A stretch of 64,000 nucleotides of DNA from Pelagihabitans sp963760375 (GTDB taxonomy: Bacteria > Bacteroidota > Bacteroidia > Flavobacteriales > Flavobacteriaceae), in NCBI GenBank assembly GCA_963760375.1, contig CAVXCS010000005.1, positions 992,001-1,056,000 on the forward strand, given 5' to 3'. A program made the translations under genes and the position numbers. Within the stretch, counting starts at the first letter, position 1. Each line of letters begins with the position of its first letter. The notes under the pieces were generated by a model. It made no database searches and had not been told where the DNA came from. It saw only the letters and a program-made list of their open reading frames with translations. Shown here piece by piece: positions 8,816-17,976 of this stretch.

Positions 8816-10468
8816 ATGCTGGTTAAGCTTACCATCAGAAATTATGCCCTTATCGATCAATTGAGCGTTGTTTTCACCGATGGTTTTACCGTGATCACCG
8901 GGGAGACCGGGGCCGGAAAGTCGATACTTTTGGGCGGCCTATCATTGGTTTTGGGGAAACGTGCCGATCTTGGCGCATTGCGCAACAAAGACCAGAAATG
9001 TGTCATAGAGGCCGAGTTTGAACTGGGAAATTATGGGTTGGAGGAGTTCTTTTCAGAGAACGATTTGGAATACGAACCCAGGACCATCATTAGAAGGGAG
9101 ATACAACCCAGCGGAAAGTCAAGGGCCTTTATCAATGATTCTCCCGTTACCCTGGATGTCCTCACCGAATTGGGCGATCGCTTGATCGATGTGCATTCCC
9201 AGCACCAGACCTTAAGGCTCACGGAAAATGAATTTCAGCTCAAGGTCATTGATGCACTGGCCGAGAATGGTTCATTCTTGGCCCAGTATGCCGAGAAACT
9301 GACCTTGTATCAAAATACGGCCAAGGAACTGAAGCGCTTGCTAGATCTTCAACAGCATGCCAATAAGGAATACGATTACAATAGCTTCTTGTTGCAGGAA
9401 TTGGAAAATGCTTTCCTGAAGCCAGGCATGCAGGAAGAGCTGGAAGCACAACACGCGCAGCTCAATAATATCGAGACCATTTTGGAACTGCTTTCCAAAG
9501 GGCACCAATTGTTGAACGATGATCAGTTAGGGGTGATCAATGTGTTGACCGATCTGAAGCTGATATCGAACAAGCTGTCACAATATGGGAGCCAGTACGC
9601 ATCGCTCAACGAGCGCATACGCTCTGTATTCATAGAATCCTCGGACATCGCGGAAGAACTGCAGTCCTTTCATGCCATGGCCGAGGCCGATCCTGAACAG
9701 CTTGAGGAAGTGAATGCCAAACTCCAATTGCTGTACGACCTTCAACGTAAACATGCCGTGAGCGATGTGCCGGGATTGATGGCCATCAAAGACGAACTTT
9801 CCGAGAAAGTGGTGCTTACCGAAAATATGGACGCCAATATCAGGGTTTTGGAAGATAGCTTGGTACGGCAAAAAGGCGAATTGGAAAAAATAGCACTACA
9901 AATAAGGGCAAAAAGGGAAAAGGCCATTCCCGTTTTAAAAGACCGCATGATATTGAACCTTAGTGACTTGGGCATGCCAAGTGCTTCCTTCAAAATAGAA
10001 CTGCAAGAAGCCCAGGATTTCAGGTTCAACGGCAAGGACGATTTGCAGTTTTTGTTCTCGGCCAACAAGGGTACCCATTTCGGCGAACTTAAAAAGGTGG
10101 CTTCCGGAGGGGAACTTTCACGGATCATGCTTACCATAAAATCAATTTTGGCCACCTACGAAAACCTTCCCACCATGATGTTCGATGAGATCGATTCTGG
10201 GGTTTCGGGTGAAATTTCGAACAAAATGGGCGATATCATGCAACTGATGAGCCATCGCATGCAGGTGTTTTCGATAACCCATCTCCCGCAGGTGGCTTCC
10301 AAAGGCGACCATCACTATAAAGTATTCAAGGAAGAGGTCGGCGATACGACCCTTACACAGATGAAAAAACTGTCTGCTGATGAGAGGGTAGTGGAGCTGG
10401 CAGAAATGCTGGGCGGAAAATCACTTTCCGATTCCGCCATGGCACATGCACGGCAATTGCTCAACTAG
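8816..10468 (+). CDS. recN: DNA repair protein RecN
   Basis: RecN is an SMC-like ATPase that helps process double-strand breaks. The 550-residue protein has Walker A (TGETGAGKS, near residue 30), a long central coiled coil, the ABC signature ASGGELSR and Walker B with D-loop (MMFDEIDSGVSGE). It ends with the usual ITHLPQVASKGDHHY region. Length is normal. A near-consensus -7 element (TATCTTTA, 8788-8795) lies 20 nt before the ATG, so recN may have its own promoter as well as read-through from DUF4835. Confidence 0.96.
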   Translation: MLVKLTIRNYALIDQLSVVFTDGFTVITGETGAGKSILLGGLSLVLGKRADLGALRNKDQKCVIEAEFELGNYGLEEFFSENDLEYEPRTIIRREIQPSGKSRAFINDSPVTLDVLTELGDRLIDVHSQHQTLRLTENEFQLKVIDALAENGSFLAQYAEKLTLYQNTAKELKRLLDLQQHANKEYDYNSFLLQELENAFLKPGMQEELEAQHAQLNNIETILELLSKGHQLLNDDQLGVINVLTDLKLISNKLSQYGSQYASLNERIRSVFIESSDIAEELQSFHAMAEADPEQLEEVNAKLQLLYDLQRKHAVSDVPGLMAIKDELSEKVVLTENMDANIRVLEDSLVRQKGELEKIALQIRAKREKAIPVLKDRMILNLSDLGMPSASFKIELQEAQDFRFNGKDDLQFLFSANKGTHFGELKKVASGGELSRIMLTIKSILATYENLPTMMFDEIDSGVSGEISNKMGDIMQLMSHRMQVFSITHLPQVASKGDHHYKVFKEEVGDTTLTQMKKLSADERVVELAEMLGGKSLSDSAMAHARQLLN

Positions 10469-10661
10469 TTGTTTTAGGCTCGTAGAAGCATTTTCCGGGC
10501 TATCCAAGCCAGTGTTTCCCGTCGCGAGGGATTGTGCCGGGCAAACCTTCGGTCACCGCAGCCCTTCCCTATATATCGTTCGAATTACGGTTTGAAAAGC
10601 CCAAGTATAATCCACTGTTGATCTAAAGCGCCATATGACCTGCAGCGCAGCTAATTTTTAA

Positions 10662-10669
10662 TATCTTTG
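10662..10669 (+). promoter_or_regulatory. Bacteroidota -7 promoter element (TATCTTTG) for fabI
   Basis: An exact TAnnTTTG match lies 29 nt upstream of the fabI ATG in a 230-nt gap after recN. The rest of that gap shows no other clear feature. Confidence 0.55.
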
Positions 10670-10698
10670 GCCTATAACCGATAAAACATATTTGCAAG

Positions 10699-11511
10699 AT
10701 GGCCTATAACTTATTGAAGGGAAAACGAGGAATCATTTTTGGGGCATTGGATAACAAATCCATAGCATGGAAAACCGCCGAAAGGGTACATGAAGAAGGC
10801 GGCACCTTTGTGTTGACCAACGCGCCCATCGCGATGCGGATGGGACAAATCGACGAACTGGCCAAAAAAACGGGCTCCCAAATCGTTCCTGCCGACGCCA
10901 CCTTGGAGGAAGATCTTGATAATTTGGTTGCCAAATCAATGGAGATCCTTGGGGGCAAACTCGATTTTGTACTCCATTCCATCGGTATGTCGATCAATGT
11001 TCGAAAAGGAAGGTCCTATACCGATGAGAAATATGATTTCACCACCAAAGGCTGGGATGTTTCGGCCCTTTCGTTCCATAAAGTGATGCAGAGTTTGTAC
11101 AAAGCCGATGCCATGAAAGAATGGGGCAGTATCGTTGGGCTTACCTACATGGCGGCGCAACGCGTTTTCCCCGATTATAATGACATGGCCGACAACAAAG
11201 CCTATTTGGAATCGGTAGCCCGTAGTTTTGGCTATTTCTTTGGTAAGGAGAAAAAAGTAAGGGTGAACACGATATCCCAATCCCCGACCCCAACCACTGC
11301 CGGACAGGGCGTGAAGGGCTTCGATGGCTTCATTTCCTTTGCCGAAAAAATGTCGCCCCTAGGCAATGCGACAGCAGATGACTGTGCCAATTATACCGTA
11401 ACCCTGTTCTCCGATCTCACCCGAAAAGTAACGATGCAAAATTTATTTCACGATGGGGGCTTTTCGAACACAGGGGTAAGTCAGGAAGTGATCGAGCAAT
11501 TTTCAAAATAG
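10699..11511 (+). CDS. fabI: Enoyl-[acyl-carrier-protein] reductase (NADH)
   Basis: FabI catalyses the last reduction of each fatty acid elongation cycle and is the target of triclosan-type inhibitors. The 270-residue protein has the nucleotide-binding start KRGIIFGALDNKSIAW, the LHSIG segment and a catalytic Y-x6-K (YNDMADNK) preceded by LTYMAAQRV. The C terminus MQNLFHDGGFSNTG is typical. The gene is monocistronic by layout, with its own promoter element upstream and a strong terminator 18 nt downstream. Confidence 0.95.
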   Translation: MAYNLLKGKRGIIFGALDNKSIAWKTAERVHEEGGTFVLTNAPIAMRMGQIDELAKKTGSQIVPADATLEEDLDNLVAKSMEILGGKLDFVLHSIGMSINVRKGRSYTDEKYDFTTKGWDVSALSFHKVMQSLYKADAMKEWGSIVGLTYMAAQRVFPDYNDMADNKAYLESVARSFGYFFGKEKKVRVNTISQSPTPTTAGQGVKGFDGFISFAEKMSPLGNATADDCANYTVTLFSDLTRKVTMQNLFHDGGFSNTGVSQEVIEQFSK

Positions 11512-11529
11512 TGTGTGTTAATGTATTCT

Positions 11530-11560
11530 AAAGCCATTTCCTGCTGGGAATGGCTTTTAT
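11530..11560 (+). terminator. Intrinsic terminator after fabI
   Basis: A 12-bp stem (AAAGCCATTTCC at 11530-11541 with GGGAATGGCTTT at 11546-11557, one G-U pair) closes a TGCT loop and is followed by a T-rich tail. A -7 promoter element overlaps the tail. Confidence 0.85.
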
Positions 11561-11565
11561 ATTTG
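11558..11565 (+). promoter_or_regulatory. Bacteroidota -7 element (TATATTTG) overlapping the fabI terminator tail
   Basis: An exact TAnnTTTG match begins inside the terminator's T-tract and ends 7 nt before the GTG start of the glycosyltransferase. It predicts a transcript with a leader of only a few nucleotides. No TTG -33 element is visible because that region is the terminator stem. Confidence 0.4.
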
Positions 11566-11572
11566 ATAGCTG

Positions 11573-12589
11573 GTGGAACCTTATTTTTCTTTTATCATCC
11601 CGGTTTATAACAGGCCCGACGAAATCGAGGAACTGCTTGAAAGTCTTGTGCTACAAAGCTATGCCAAACCCTTCGAGGTGGTCATCGTGGAAGATGGTTC
11701 TTCCATAAGCGCAAAGGGTGTGGTCGATAGGTTCAAGGAAAAACGCTTCATCACCTATCTGGAAAAGAAAAACACAGGTCCCGGTGATTCCAGAAACTAT
11801 GGGATGAACAGGGCCAAGGGCAATTATTTTCTCGTTTTGGATTCTGACTGCATCTTGCCCAAACAGTATTTGGAATCGGTTGACCGGTCGTTACGACAAA
11901 ATTTTGTGCATTGTTTTGGCGGACCCGATGCAGCGCATCCTTCCTTTTCCAAGGTTCAAAAGGCGATCAACTATGCAATGACCTCAGTGCTGACCACGGG
12001 AGGTATCCGCGGGCATAAAAAGGCCATAGGAAAGTTTCAGCCGAGGAGCTTCAACATGGGAATCTCCAAGGTGGCATATGAAAAGGTGGGGGGATACGGT
12101 AATATTCATCCGGGTGAAGATCCCGACCTCACCTTTCGTATCTGGAAAAACGGTTTCGACACCAAGTTGATCCCCGAAGCTTTTGTGTACCATAAAAGAC
12201 GCATCGATTGGAGAAAGTTTTATGTACAAGTGAACAAGTTCGGCATGGTTCGCCCGATTCTCAATAAATGGCACCGTGGAACGGCCAAACCCACCTATTG
12301 GTTTCCCACATTTTTTTGTTTGGGTTTTGTGGTTGCATCAATATTGGTCTTTTTTGGCGTGATATGGCCCATCCTGCTCTATGCGATCTACTTTATGGCT
12401 ATCTTGATCGGTGCGCTGCTCAAAACGAAGGATATCACTATCGCCCTACTCGCTGTTTTGGCCGTAGCGATACAGTTCACGGGATATGGATATGGCTTTT
12501 TATTGTCGACCATCTTACTTAACTTTAACCAGAAGGAACCTCAGGAAATTTTTCCGAAGTTATTTTTTAAAACAGCAAAATCGGGTTGA
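11573..12589 (+). CDS. Family 2 glycosyltransferase, membrane-anchored
   Basis: The protein has 338 residues. The GT-A fold starts at once with FSFIIPVYNRPDEIEELLESL and includes VIVEDGSS, the metal-binding DSDC and the acceptor-region GEDPDLTFRIWKNGF. About three hydrophobic helices follow from residue 243 to the C terminus, so the enzyme sits on the inner membrane facing the cytosol. The start is GTG; a TAG stop two codons upstream limits the alternatives. It is translationally coupled to the YbbR gene (shared TTGA). The sugar and acceptor are unknown. Confidence 0.88.
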   Translation: MEPYFSFIIPVYNRPDEIEELLESLVLQSYAKPFEVVIVEDGSSISAKGVVDRFKEKRFITYLEKKNTGPGDSRNYGMNRAKGNYFLVLDSDCILPKQYLESVDRSLRQNFVHCFGGPDAAHPSFSKVQKAINYAMTSVLTTGGIRGHKKAIGKFQPRSFNMGISKVAYEKVGGYGNIHPGEDPDLTFRIWKNGFDTKLIPEAFVYHKRRIDWRKFYVQVNKFGMVRPILNKWHRGTAKPTYWFPTFFCLGFVVASILVFFGVIWPILLYAIYFMAILIGALLKTKDITIALLAVLAVAIQFTGYGYGFLLSTILLNFNQKEPQEIFPKLFFKTAKSG

Positions 12590-13542
12590 TACCAAAAGTC
12601 AAAAATGTCCTCAAAAAACGAAAGGTGCAATTGTTCTTTTTGTTTTTGCTCTGTTCGGGATTGGCCTGGTTTGTGAGCAAACTGTCTTATTCTTACCCAA
12701 ATTCCATTGTTTTGGAATTGGATTATCTAAATCCGCCGGATAGCTTAATGATGGCCAAAGCGTCCAAAAATACAATGGAAGTGAAAGTAGAGGCTGTGGG
12801 GTTCCAATTGTTGGCCTTCAATCTTGGGGACAAAAAGTTTAAGATGGACCTGACCGATGTAAAGAAAAATGCGACCTTGTTCTATATCGGCCCTGCAGAA
12901 GCCAAACGACAGTTGGAACAACAGCTGCCGAAAGGGGTCAAGTTACTGGAAACCGATGGAGACACGCTTTTTTTCAAGTTCTATAAGGTCATGGTCAAAA
13001 ATGTGCCCGTGCGTTCGGCCATCCATTTGAATTTTTCACAAAACCATCTGCTCGATGGGCCATTACAGATCGTCCCTGACCATATTTCGGTCAGCGGGCC
13101 CAAAAATGAAATAGATACCTTGGTTTCCGTGGCCACCGAAACGCTCGAGCTCAACGACCTGCAGGAAGATTTTGCGTTGATGATCAACCTGCTCAAACCC
13201 GATACCTTGACGAACACCAAATATTCGACGAAAACGGTACAAATAAAAGGCAAGGTGGCGAAGTTCTCTGAAAAGGTCATCAACGTGCCCATTCAGGTAT
13301 TGAACCTGCCCCTTGGCACTGTAATACAAACCTTTCCGGAAGTGGCCAAGGTATTGATCAAGGCCAAGCTGGAAGACCTGAAAGGAATCACGGCTGCCGA
13401 TTTTCAAGTTTTTGCCGACTACGGTACCTTGGGCGCTCCAGCGCAAAAAAAACTTGGACTTTTTATCGGCAAAAGGCCATTAACGGTTTATACTGCAGAA
13501 ATTATCGAAAATGAAGTGGACTTTATATTGAAGCGGGAATGA
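12586..13542 (+). CDS. YbbR-like domain protein
   Basis: The protein has 318 residues with an N-terminal membrane anchor (about residues 14-31, LQFFL-type hydrophobic run) and an extracytoplasmic body of YbbR-like beta repeats (for example VPVRSAIHLNFSQNH and VPIQVLNLPLGT). In Bacteroidota YbbR proteins are regularly encoded next to coaE. In other bacteria YbbR (CdaR) modulates a diadenylate cyclase, but no such gene is present here, so that role is not implied. The start is TTG overlapping the previous stop; coaE overlaps its end by 4 nt. Confidence 0.82.
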   Translation: MIPKVKNVLKKRKVQLFFLFLLCSGLAWFVSKLSYSYPNSIVLELDYLNPPDSLMMAKASKNTMEVKVEAVGFQLLAFNLGDKKFKMDLTDVKKNATLFYIGPAEAKRQLEQQLPKGVKLLETDGDTLFFKFYKVMVKNVPVRSAIHLNFSQNHLLDGPLQIVPDHISVSGPKNEIDTLVSVATETLELNDLQEDFALMINLLKPDTLTNTKYSTKTVQIKGKVAKFSEKVINVPIQVLNLPLGTVIQTFPEVAKVLIKAKLEDLKGITAADFQVFADYGTLGAPAQKKLGLFIGKRPLTVYTAEIIENEVDFILKRE

Positions 13543-14132
13543 AGATAATAGGACTCACAGGGGGAATAGGAAGTGGAAAATCGACGGTAGCTGACATGTT
13601 TAGCAATCTGGGAGTCCCTGTTTATAAATCCGATGACGAAGCCAAAAAAATAATGGAGTCATCGGAAGAGGTAAAAAATGGAATCATTGAAATATTTGGA
13701 AGAACGGCCTACAAAGACCATAAGTTAAACAAAAGCTTCATTTCAGACCAAGTCTTTCAAAACAAGGATTTGTTGAAAAAGTTGAATGCCATTGTCCATC
13801 CTGCCGTTCGGAACCACTTTTTGAGCTGGATGAAAAATCAGGATGCGCCTTACGTCATACAGGAAGCGGCCATCATTTTTGAAAACGGGAAAGAGGTCTT
13901 TTATGATGCCATCATCTTGGTTGTTGCTCCGCAAAGCACACGTTTAAAGCGTGTTATGAAAAGAGATAAGCTGTCGAAAAACCAAATAATGATGCGGATC
14001 GACAATCAATGGTCTGATGAGCGTAAAATACCCTTATCGGATTTTGTGATCGACAATAAGGCTCGTTCAAATACTTTGAAAAAAGTCCAAGAGATACATC
14101 TCGCCCTCCTAGACAATTCCGCAGCGGAATAA
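13539..14132 (+). CDS. coaE: Dephospho-CoA kinase
   Basis: CoaE phosphorylates dephospho-CoA to coenzyme A, the last pathway step. The 197-residue protein has the P-loop GLTGGIGSGKST at residues 5-16, the dephospho-CoA-binding segment VYKSDDEAKKIM and the lid-region sequence RVMKRDKLSKNQ. It overlaps the YbbR gene by ATGA. Together with coaBC and panB, three coenzyme A pathway genes lie in this window. Confidence 0.94.
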   Translation: MKIIGLTGGIGSGKSTVADMFSNLGVPVYKSDDEAKKIMESSEEVKNGIIEIFGRTAYKDHKLNKSFISDQVFQNKDLLKKLNAIVHPAVRNHFLSWMKNQDAPYVIQEAAIIFENGKEVFYDAIILVVAPQSTRLKRVMKRDKLSKNQIMMRIDNQWSDERKIPLSDFVIDNKARSNTLKKVQEIHLALLDNSAAE

Positions 14133-14207
14133 AATTTTAACATATTTGTTAAGGTTTGGTTAAACGTGGAATAAACTAAATGTTAAATCTTTAATTTAGC
14201 TCAAAAG

Positions 14208-15788
14208 ATGAACAAGAAGTTATTTGTTCTTTTGGTTGTTCTTATGAGTTTATCCCTGATCGGGATCATTTTTGTCCAGGGTTTTTGGATCAAAAAGTCT
14301 GTAGAGGATAAGGAAGAACAATTTGCCAATGCTGTCTCACAGGTCTTGGCCAGGGTTACCGATAAGATCGCACAGCGGGAGACCAGAGATTACTTTGATC
14401 GCTATCTTAACTTAAAAGACAGTATAGGAGAACCTAAATCTTCCAGTCTAAGAAACATCTTTTTTATTGATAGGGACATCAACTCCAATGAAATACTCTA
14501 TTATTCGCATGGTATTTTAGAGGAGGACTATAATATTGCATCCACGTTCTTTGACAACGGTAATGGGGAAGACACCACTACCATCAAAAATTTTACCAGC
14601 AAGCGCACGAAAACGATCTTTAAGGAAGATTATGATATCGATGGCAAAAATTATCGATTGAACCCGATTCAAAAATTGGAGAAAATCGGAACCCTATCAA
14701 GTATTGATAAGGCGGCCTTTGAGGATGTATTCAGTGAGTATGCAAAAAAAGTGCCCATACACCAAAGGGTTTCAAAACAGGAAATCGAACTACTGCTGAA
14801 TCGCGAGTTGAGCGAACGCAACTGGGATATTCCTTACGAATATGGCATCTACAGCAAGGGCCTGCCCACCAAAATCAAATCCCCAAAATTTAAATTCGCC
14901 AACAGCACGCTTTACAAAGCGCCGATTTTTGAGGACAGTGATGGGGATACCGACTTTTCTTTGCTGTTGACCTTCCCCACGAAGAAACGTTTTTTGATCC
15001 AATCAATTTTGGGCATGGCGATATTATCCCTGGTTTTTACCTTGGTGATCGTAGCTTCATACTCCAGCGCCATCTATCAACTGATCAAGCAGAAGCAGAT
15101 ATCAGAAATCAAGTCTGACTTTATCAATAATATGACCCATGAATTCAAAACGCCGATCGCTACGATCAATTTAGCGGTCGAGGCCATTCGAAATCCCAAG
15201 ATCATTGATGACAAGGAAAAAGTGATGCGTTATTTGCAAATGATCAGGGACGAAAATAAAAGGATGCACGCCCAAGTTGAAAATGTGCTCCGCATTTCGA
15301 AACTGGAAAAAAACCAACTCGATATCAGTAAGGACAGGGTCAACTTACATGAAATCGTACAAGATGCCATCGATCATGTGGAACTCATCGTTAAGGATAG
15401 GCAAGGTTATATCAATACGCATTTCAATGCGGAACGCAGCGAGGTATTGGCGAACGAGATGCATTTTACCAATGTCATTGTCAACATACTCGACAATGCG
15501 ATAAAGTATTCACCAGAAGCCCCTAAAATCGATGTGTACACCGAAGTGGCCAAAAATTTTATCGTCATAAAAATAGAAGATCAGGGTGCCGGGATGAGCA
15601 AAACGGTGCTGAAAAAGGTTTTTGAGCAATTCTATAGAGAACCAACAGGCGATATTCATAACGTAAAAGGCCACGGCCTTGGTCTTGCTTATGTTAAGAA
15701 GATCGTAGAGGACCACCAAGGGGAGGTCTATGCAGAAAGTGAAAAAGGAAAAGGCAGCACTTTCTATATAAAAATGCCTTTAATTTAA
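14208..15788 (+). CDS. Sensor histidine kinase (HisKA/HATPase)
   Basis: The protein has 526 residues. It has an N-terminal membrane helix (about 5-27), a periplasmic sensor region (about 30-260), a second helix (about 263-290), then a HisKA domain with the phospho-accepting His311 in NNMTHEFKTP. The ATPase N, G1 and G2 boxes follow (NILDNAIKYSP, EDQGAGMS, KGHGLGLAYV). It is an inner-membrane sensor and forms a pair with the response regulator 6 nt downstream. The signal is not known. The pair lies directly after coaE, as in many flavobacteria, and resembles RprX/RprY-type systems. Confidence 0.93.
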   Translation: MNKKLFVLLVVLMSLSLIGIIFVQGFWIKKSVEDKEEQFANAVSQVLARVTDKIAQRETRDYFDRYLNLKDSIGEPKSSSLRNIFFIDRDINSNEILYYSHGILEEDYNIASTFFDNGNGEDTTTIKNFTSKRTKTIFKEDYDIDGKNYRLNPIQKLEKIGTLSSIDKAAFEDVFSEYAKKVPIHQRVSKQEIELLLNRELSERNWDIPYEYGIYSKGLPTKIKSPKFKFANSTLYKAPIFEDSDGDTDFSLLLTFPTKKRFLIQSILGMAILSLVFTLVIVASYSSAIYQLIKQKQISEIKSDFINNMTHEFKTPIATINLAVEAIRNPKIIDDKEKVMRYLQMIRDENKRMHAQVENVLRISKLEKNQLDISKDRVNLHEIVQDAIDHVELIVKDRQGYINTHFNAERSEVLANEMHFTNVIVNILDNAIKYSPEAPKIDVYTEVAKNFIVIKIEDQGAGMSKTVLKKVFEQFYREPTGDIHNVKGHGLGLAYVKKIVEDHQGEVYAESEKGKGSTFYIKMPLI

Positions 15789-15794
15789 AAAATT

Positions 15795-16502
15795 ATGGAA
15801 ACAGTAAACAAGAAAATACTTTTAGTGGAAGACGATCCCAATTTCGGCATTGTGCTTAAAGACTATTTATCGATGAACGATTTTGACGTCACTTTGGCCA
15901 AAAACGGGATGGAAGGATTCGAAAAGTTCAAGAAAGACACCTTTGATATCTGCATCCTCGACGTGATGATGCCCTATAAGGACGGCTTTACGCTTGCAAA
16001 GGAAATTCGGGAGAAAAACGAAAACGTGCCCATCGTGTTCCTCACGGCAAAAACCATGAAGGAAGATGTCCTTAAAGGTTACAAGGCAGGGGCCGATGAC
16101 TATTTGAACAAGCCTTTCGATTCTGAGGTGCTCTTGATGAAATTGAAAGCAATACTTCAGAGAAAGTCATCCAACACATTGGTTGACAGTAAGAAATTTG
16201 AATTTCAAATAGGTGGATTTCATCTTAACTCCAAACTGAGGTTCCTAAAGTATAAAGATGAAGAATCCATCAAACTTTCCCCTAAGGAAAACGAATTGTT
16301 ACGCCTATTGGCCCTTTATGAAAACGATTTAATGCCTAGGGAATTGGCATTGACCAAAATTTGGAGAGATGACAATTATTTTACCTCCAGGAGCATGGAT
16401 GTATATATTGCCAAACTCAGAAAATACCTGAAGCGTGATGATACTGTAGAAATATTGAATATTCACGGGGAAGGATTTAGACTGGTCGTCAAAGCAGAAT
16501 AG
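15795..16502 (+). CDS. OmpR/PhoB-type response regulator
   Basis: The protein has 235 residues. The receiver domain has the acidic pair in VEDDPNFG, phospho-acceptor Asp56 (CILDVMMPYKDG), the switch Thr in FLTAKT and Lys in LNKPFD. A winged-helix DNA-binding domain follows (KLSPKENELLRLLALYEN ... RSMDVYIAKLRKYL). It is the cognate regulator of the kinase encoded just upstream. Target genes are not evident here. Confidence 0.94.
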   Translation: METVNKKILLVEDDPNFGIVLKDYLSMNDFDVTLAKNGMEGFEKFKKDTFDICILDVMMPYKDGFTLAKEIREKNENVPIVFLTAKTMKEDVLKGYKAGADDYLNKPFDSEVLLMKLKAILQRKSSNTLVDSKKFEFQIGGFHLNSKLRFLKYKDEESIKLSPKENELLRLLALYENDLMPRELALTKIWRDDNYFTSRSMDVYIAKLRKYLKRDDTVEILNIHGEGFRLVVKAE

Positions 16503-16526
16503 AAGGCTTCCCGTTCAAACAAAATG

Positions 16527-16557
16527 AAACATCCGTTCGCGCGGATGTTTTTTTTTG
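16527..16557 (+). terminator. Intrinsic terminator between convergent genes
   Basis: The stem AAACATCCG (16527-16535) pairs with CGGATGTTT (16542-16550) and runs into nine T residues. It ends the two-component transcript and may also act on the minus strand for the gluconokinase operon. Confidence 0.85.
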
Positions 16558-16559
16558 AA

Positions 16560-17057
16560 TCAACGCCCCCTTACCTTGGCCAAAATTTCTGAGACTACTT
16601 CCTCAGGAGGATTATCTATGGAAACCTTTATGGCACCGACGGGAGGTTCAAGTGTATCAAATTGCGATTTTAACAGGGTGGGAGGCATAAAATGCCCTTT
16701 TCGTTGCTGCAACCTGTCCATGATCAATTCAAAACTTCCGGTAAGGTAAACAAAGTACACCTGCTCGGACAGCTGCTGGGCGAGAATTACCCTGTACGAT
16801 TCCTTTAATGCGGAACAGGTGATGACCGCTCCTGTTTTACGATGCTTTTTGGCCAATTGGTTTAAAGTGGCCAACCAACCCATTCGATCTTGGTCGGTCA
16901 AAGGATGGCCCGCGGCCATTTTTTTTACGTTGGCCTCAAGATGGTAATCATCCCCATCAAAAAATGGATACTGCAAAGTTTCAGCCAATAATTTGCCTAT
17001 GGTCGATTTTCCGCAACCCGAGACCCCCATCACGAAAAAAAGATATGTACTATCCAT
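16560..17057 (-). CDS. Gluconokinase
   Basis: The protein has 165 residues, the usual length of GntK-type kinases that phosphorylate D-gluconate to 6-phosphogluconate. The P-loop GVSGCGKST is at residues 11-19. The typical FDGDDYH, HPLTDQDRMGWL and ITCSALKESYR segments follow, and the loop GHFMPPTLLKSQFDTLE is diagnostic. The start ATG 17055-17057 gives the family N terminus (MDSTYLFFVMGVSG) and overlaps the miaA stop by 8 nt. A longer frame from 17123 would lie inside miaA and is rejected. Confidence 0.92.
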   Translation of the reverse strand: MDSTYLFFVMGVSGCGKSTIGKLLAETLQYPFFDGDDYHLEANVKKMAAGHPLTDQDRMGWLATLNQLAKKHRKTGAVITCSALKESYRVILAQQLSEQVYFVYLTGSFELIMDRLQQRKGHFMPPTLLKSQFDTLEPPVGAIKVSIDNPPEEVVSEILAKVRGR

Positions 17058-17976
17058 TCTTAAATATTTTAAGTAGCTTTTCCGAAACCGTTTCAACATT
17101 CTTCTCCACCGGGTCCATGGCATCCAGCCAGATGACTCCTTCTCGTTTTTTAAACCATGTCAGTTGCCTTTTGGCAAACCTTCGACTATTTTTTTTGATT
17201 TCGGAAACAGCGAAATCCAGGTCATATACCCCCTCCAAAAACAGAAAAATTTCCTTATAACCAACAGTTTGCAAGGCGTTTTTTTCACGCAAAGGAAACA
17301 ATGGCCTTGCCTCCCCCAAAAGTCCTTGGCCCAGCATTTGATCGACGCGATCGTCGATGCGTTCATATATCGTTTTGCGATCTGCGGTCAACCCAACGAT
17401 CATCGTCTCGAAAGGGCGCGGAGGTTTCTTCTTGCCCAAAAAAGACGAATAGCGACCACCTGTCCCAAGGCATACTTCCAAAGCCCTTATGACCCTATGC
17501 GGATTTTGCAGGTCGACCTTTTCGGCATATTCCGGGTCTAATTTCCGCAACTGTTCCTGCAGGTGGGCCAGACCCTGTTTCTGCAACGCTTCATTGAGTC
17601 TTAGGCGCACTTTGGGATCTATATCGGGAAAAGTATCGAGTCCGTTGATCACCGCGTCCACATATAAACCGCTGCCGCCAACCATGACGACCACCTCGTT
17701 ATGCTCAAAGCATTTTTCGAGCAAAAGAATGGCATCCCTTTCAAAATCCCCGACGGAATAGTCCTCCAAGATGCTTTTGTGCTGAATGAAATGGTGTGGT
17801 ACCGCTTCGAGTTCCGCTTTAGAAGGTACGGCGGTACCGATCGACATCTCTTTGTAAAATTGTCGGGAATCCGCAGAAATCACCTGGGTGTGATGTCTTT
17901 TGGCCAATGCAACCCCAAGGCGCGTTTTTCCGATACCGGTTGGACCAACGATCGCGATGAGTACTTTTTTCGCCAT
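17050..17976 (-). CDS. miaA: tRNA dimethylallyltransferase
   Basis: MiaA adds the dimethylallyl group to A37 of tRNAs reading UNN codons. The 308-residue protein has the P-loop GPTGIGKTRLG, the catalytic-Asp segment SADSRQFYKEM, GGSGLYVDA and the tRNA-contact region RRFAKRQLTWFKKRE near the C terminus. It shares one base with the upstream ion-channel stop and overlaps the gluconokinase start, so the three are clearly one transcript. Confidence 0.95.
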   Translation of the reverse strand: MAKKVLIAIVGPTGIGKTRLGVALAKRHHTQVISADSRQFYKEMSIGTAVPSKAELEAVPHHFIQHKSILEDYSVGDFERDAILLLEKCFEHNEVVVMVGGSGLYVDAVINGLDTFPDIDPKVRLRLNEALQKQGLAHLQEQLRKLDPEYAEKVDLQNPHRVIRALEVCLGTGGRYSSFLGKKKPPRPFETMIVGLTADRKTIYERIDDRVDQMLGQGLLGEARPLFPLREKNALQTVGYKEIFLFLEGVYDLDFAVSEIKKNSRRFAKRQLTWFKKREGVIWLDAMDPVEKNVETVSEKLLKIFKNG

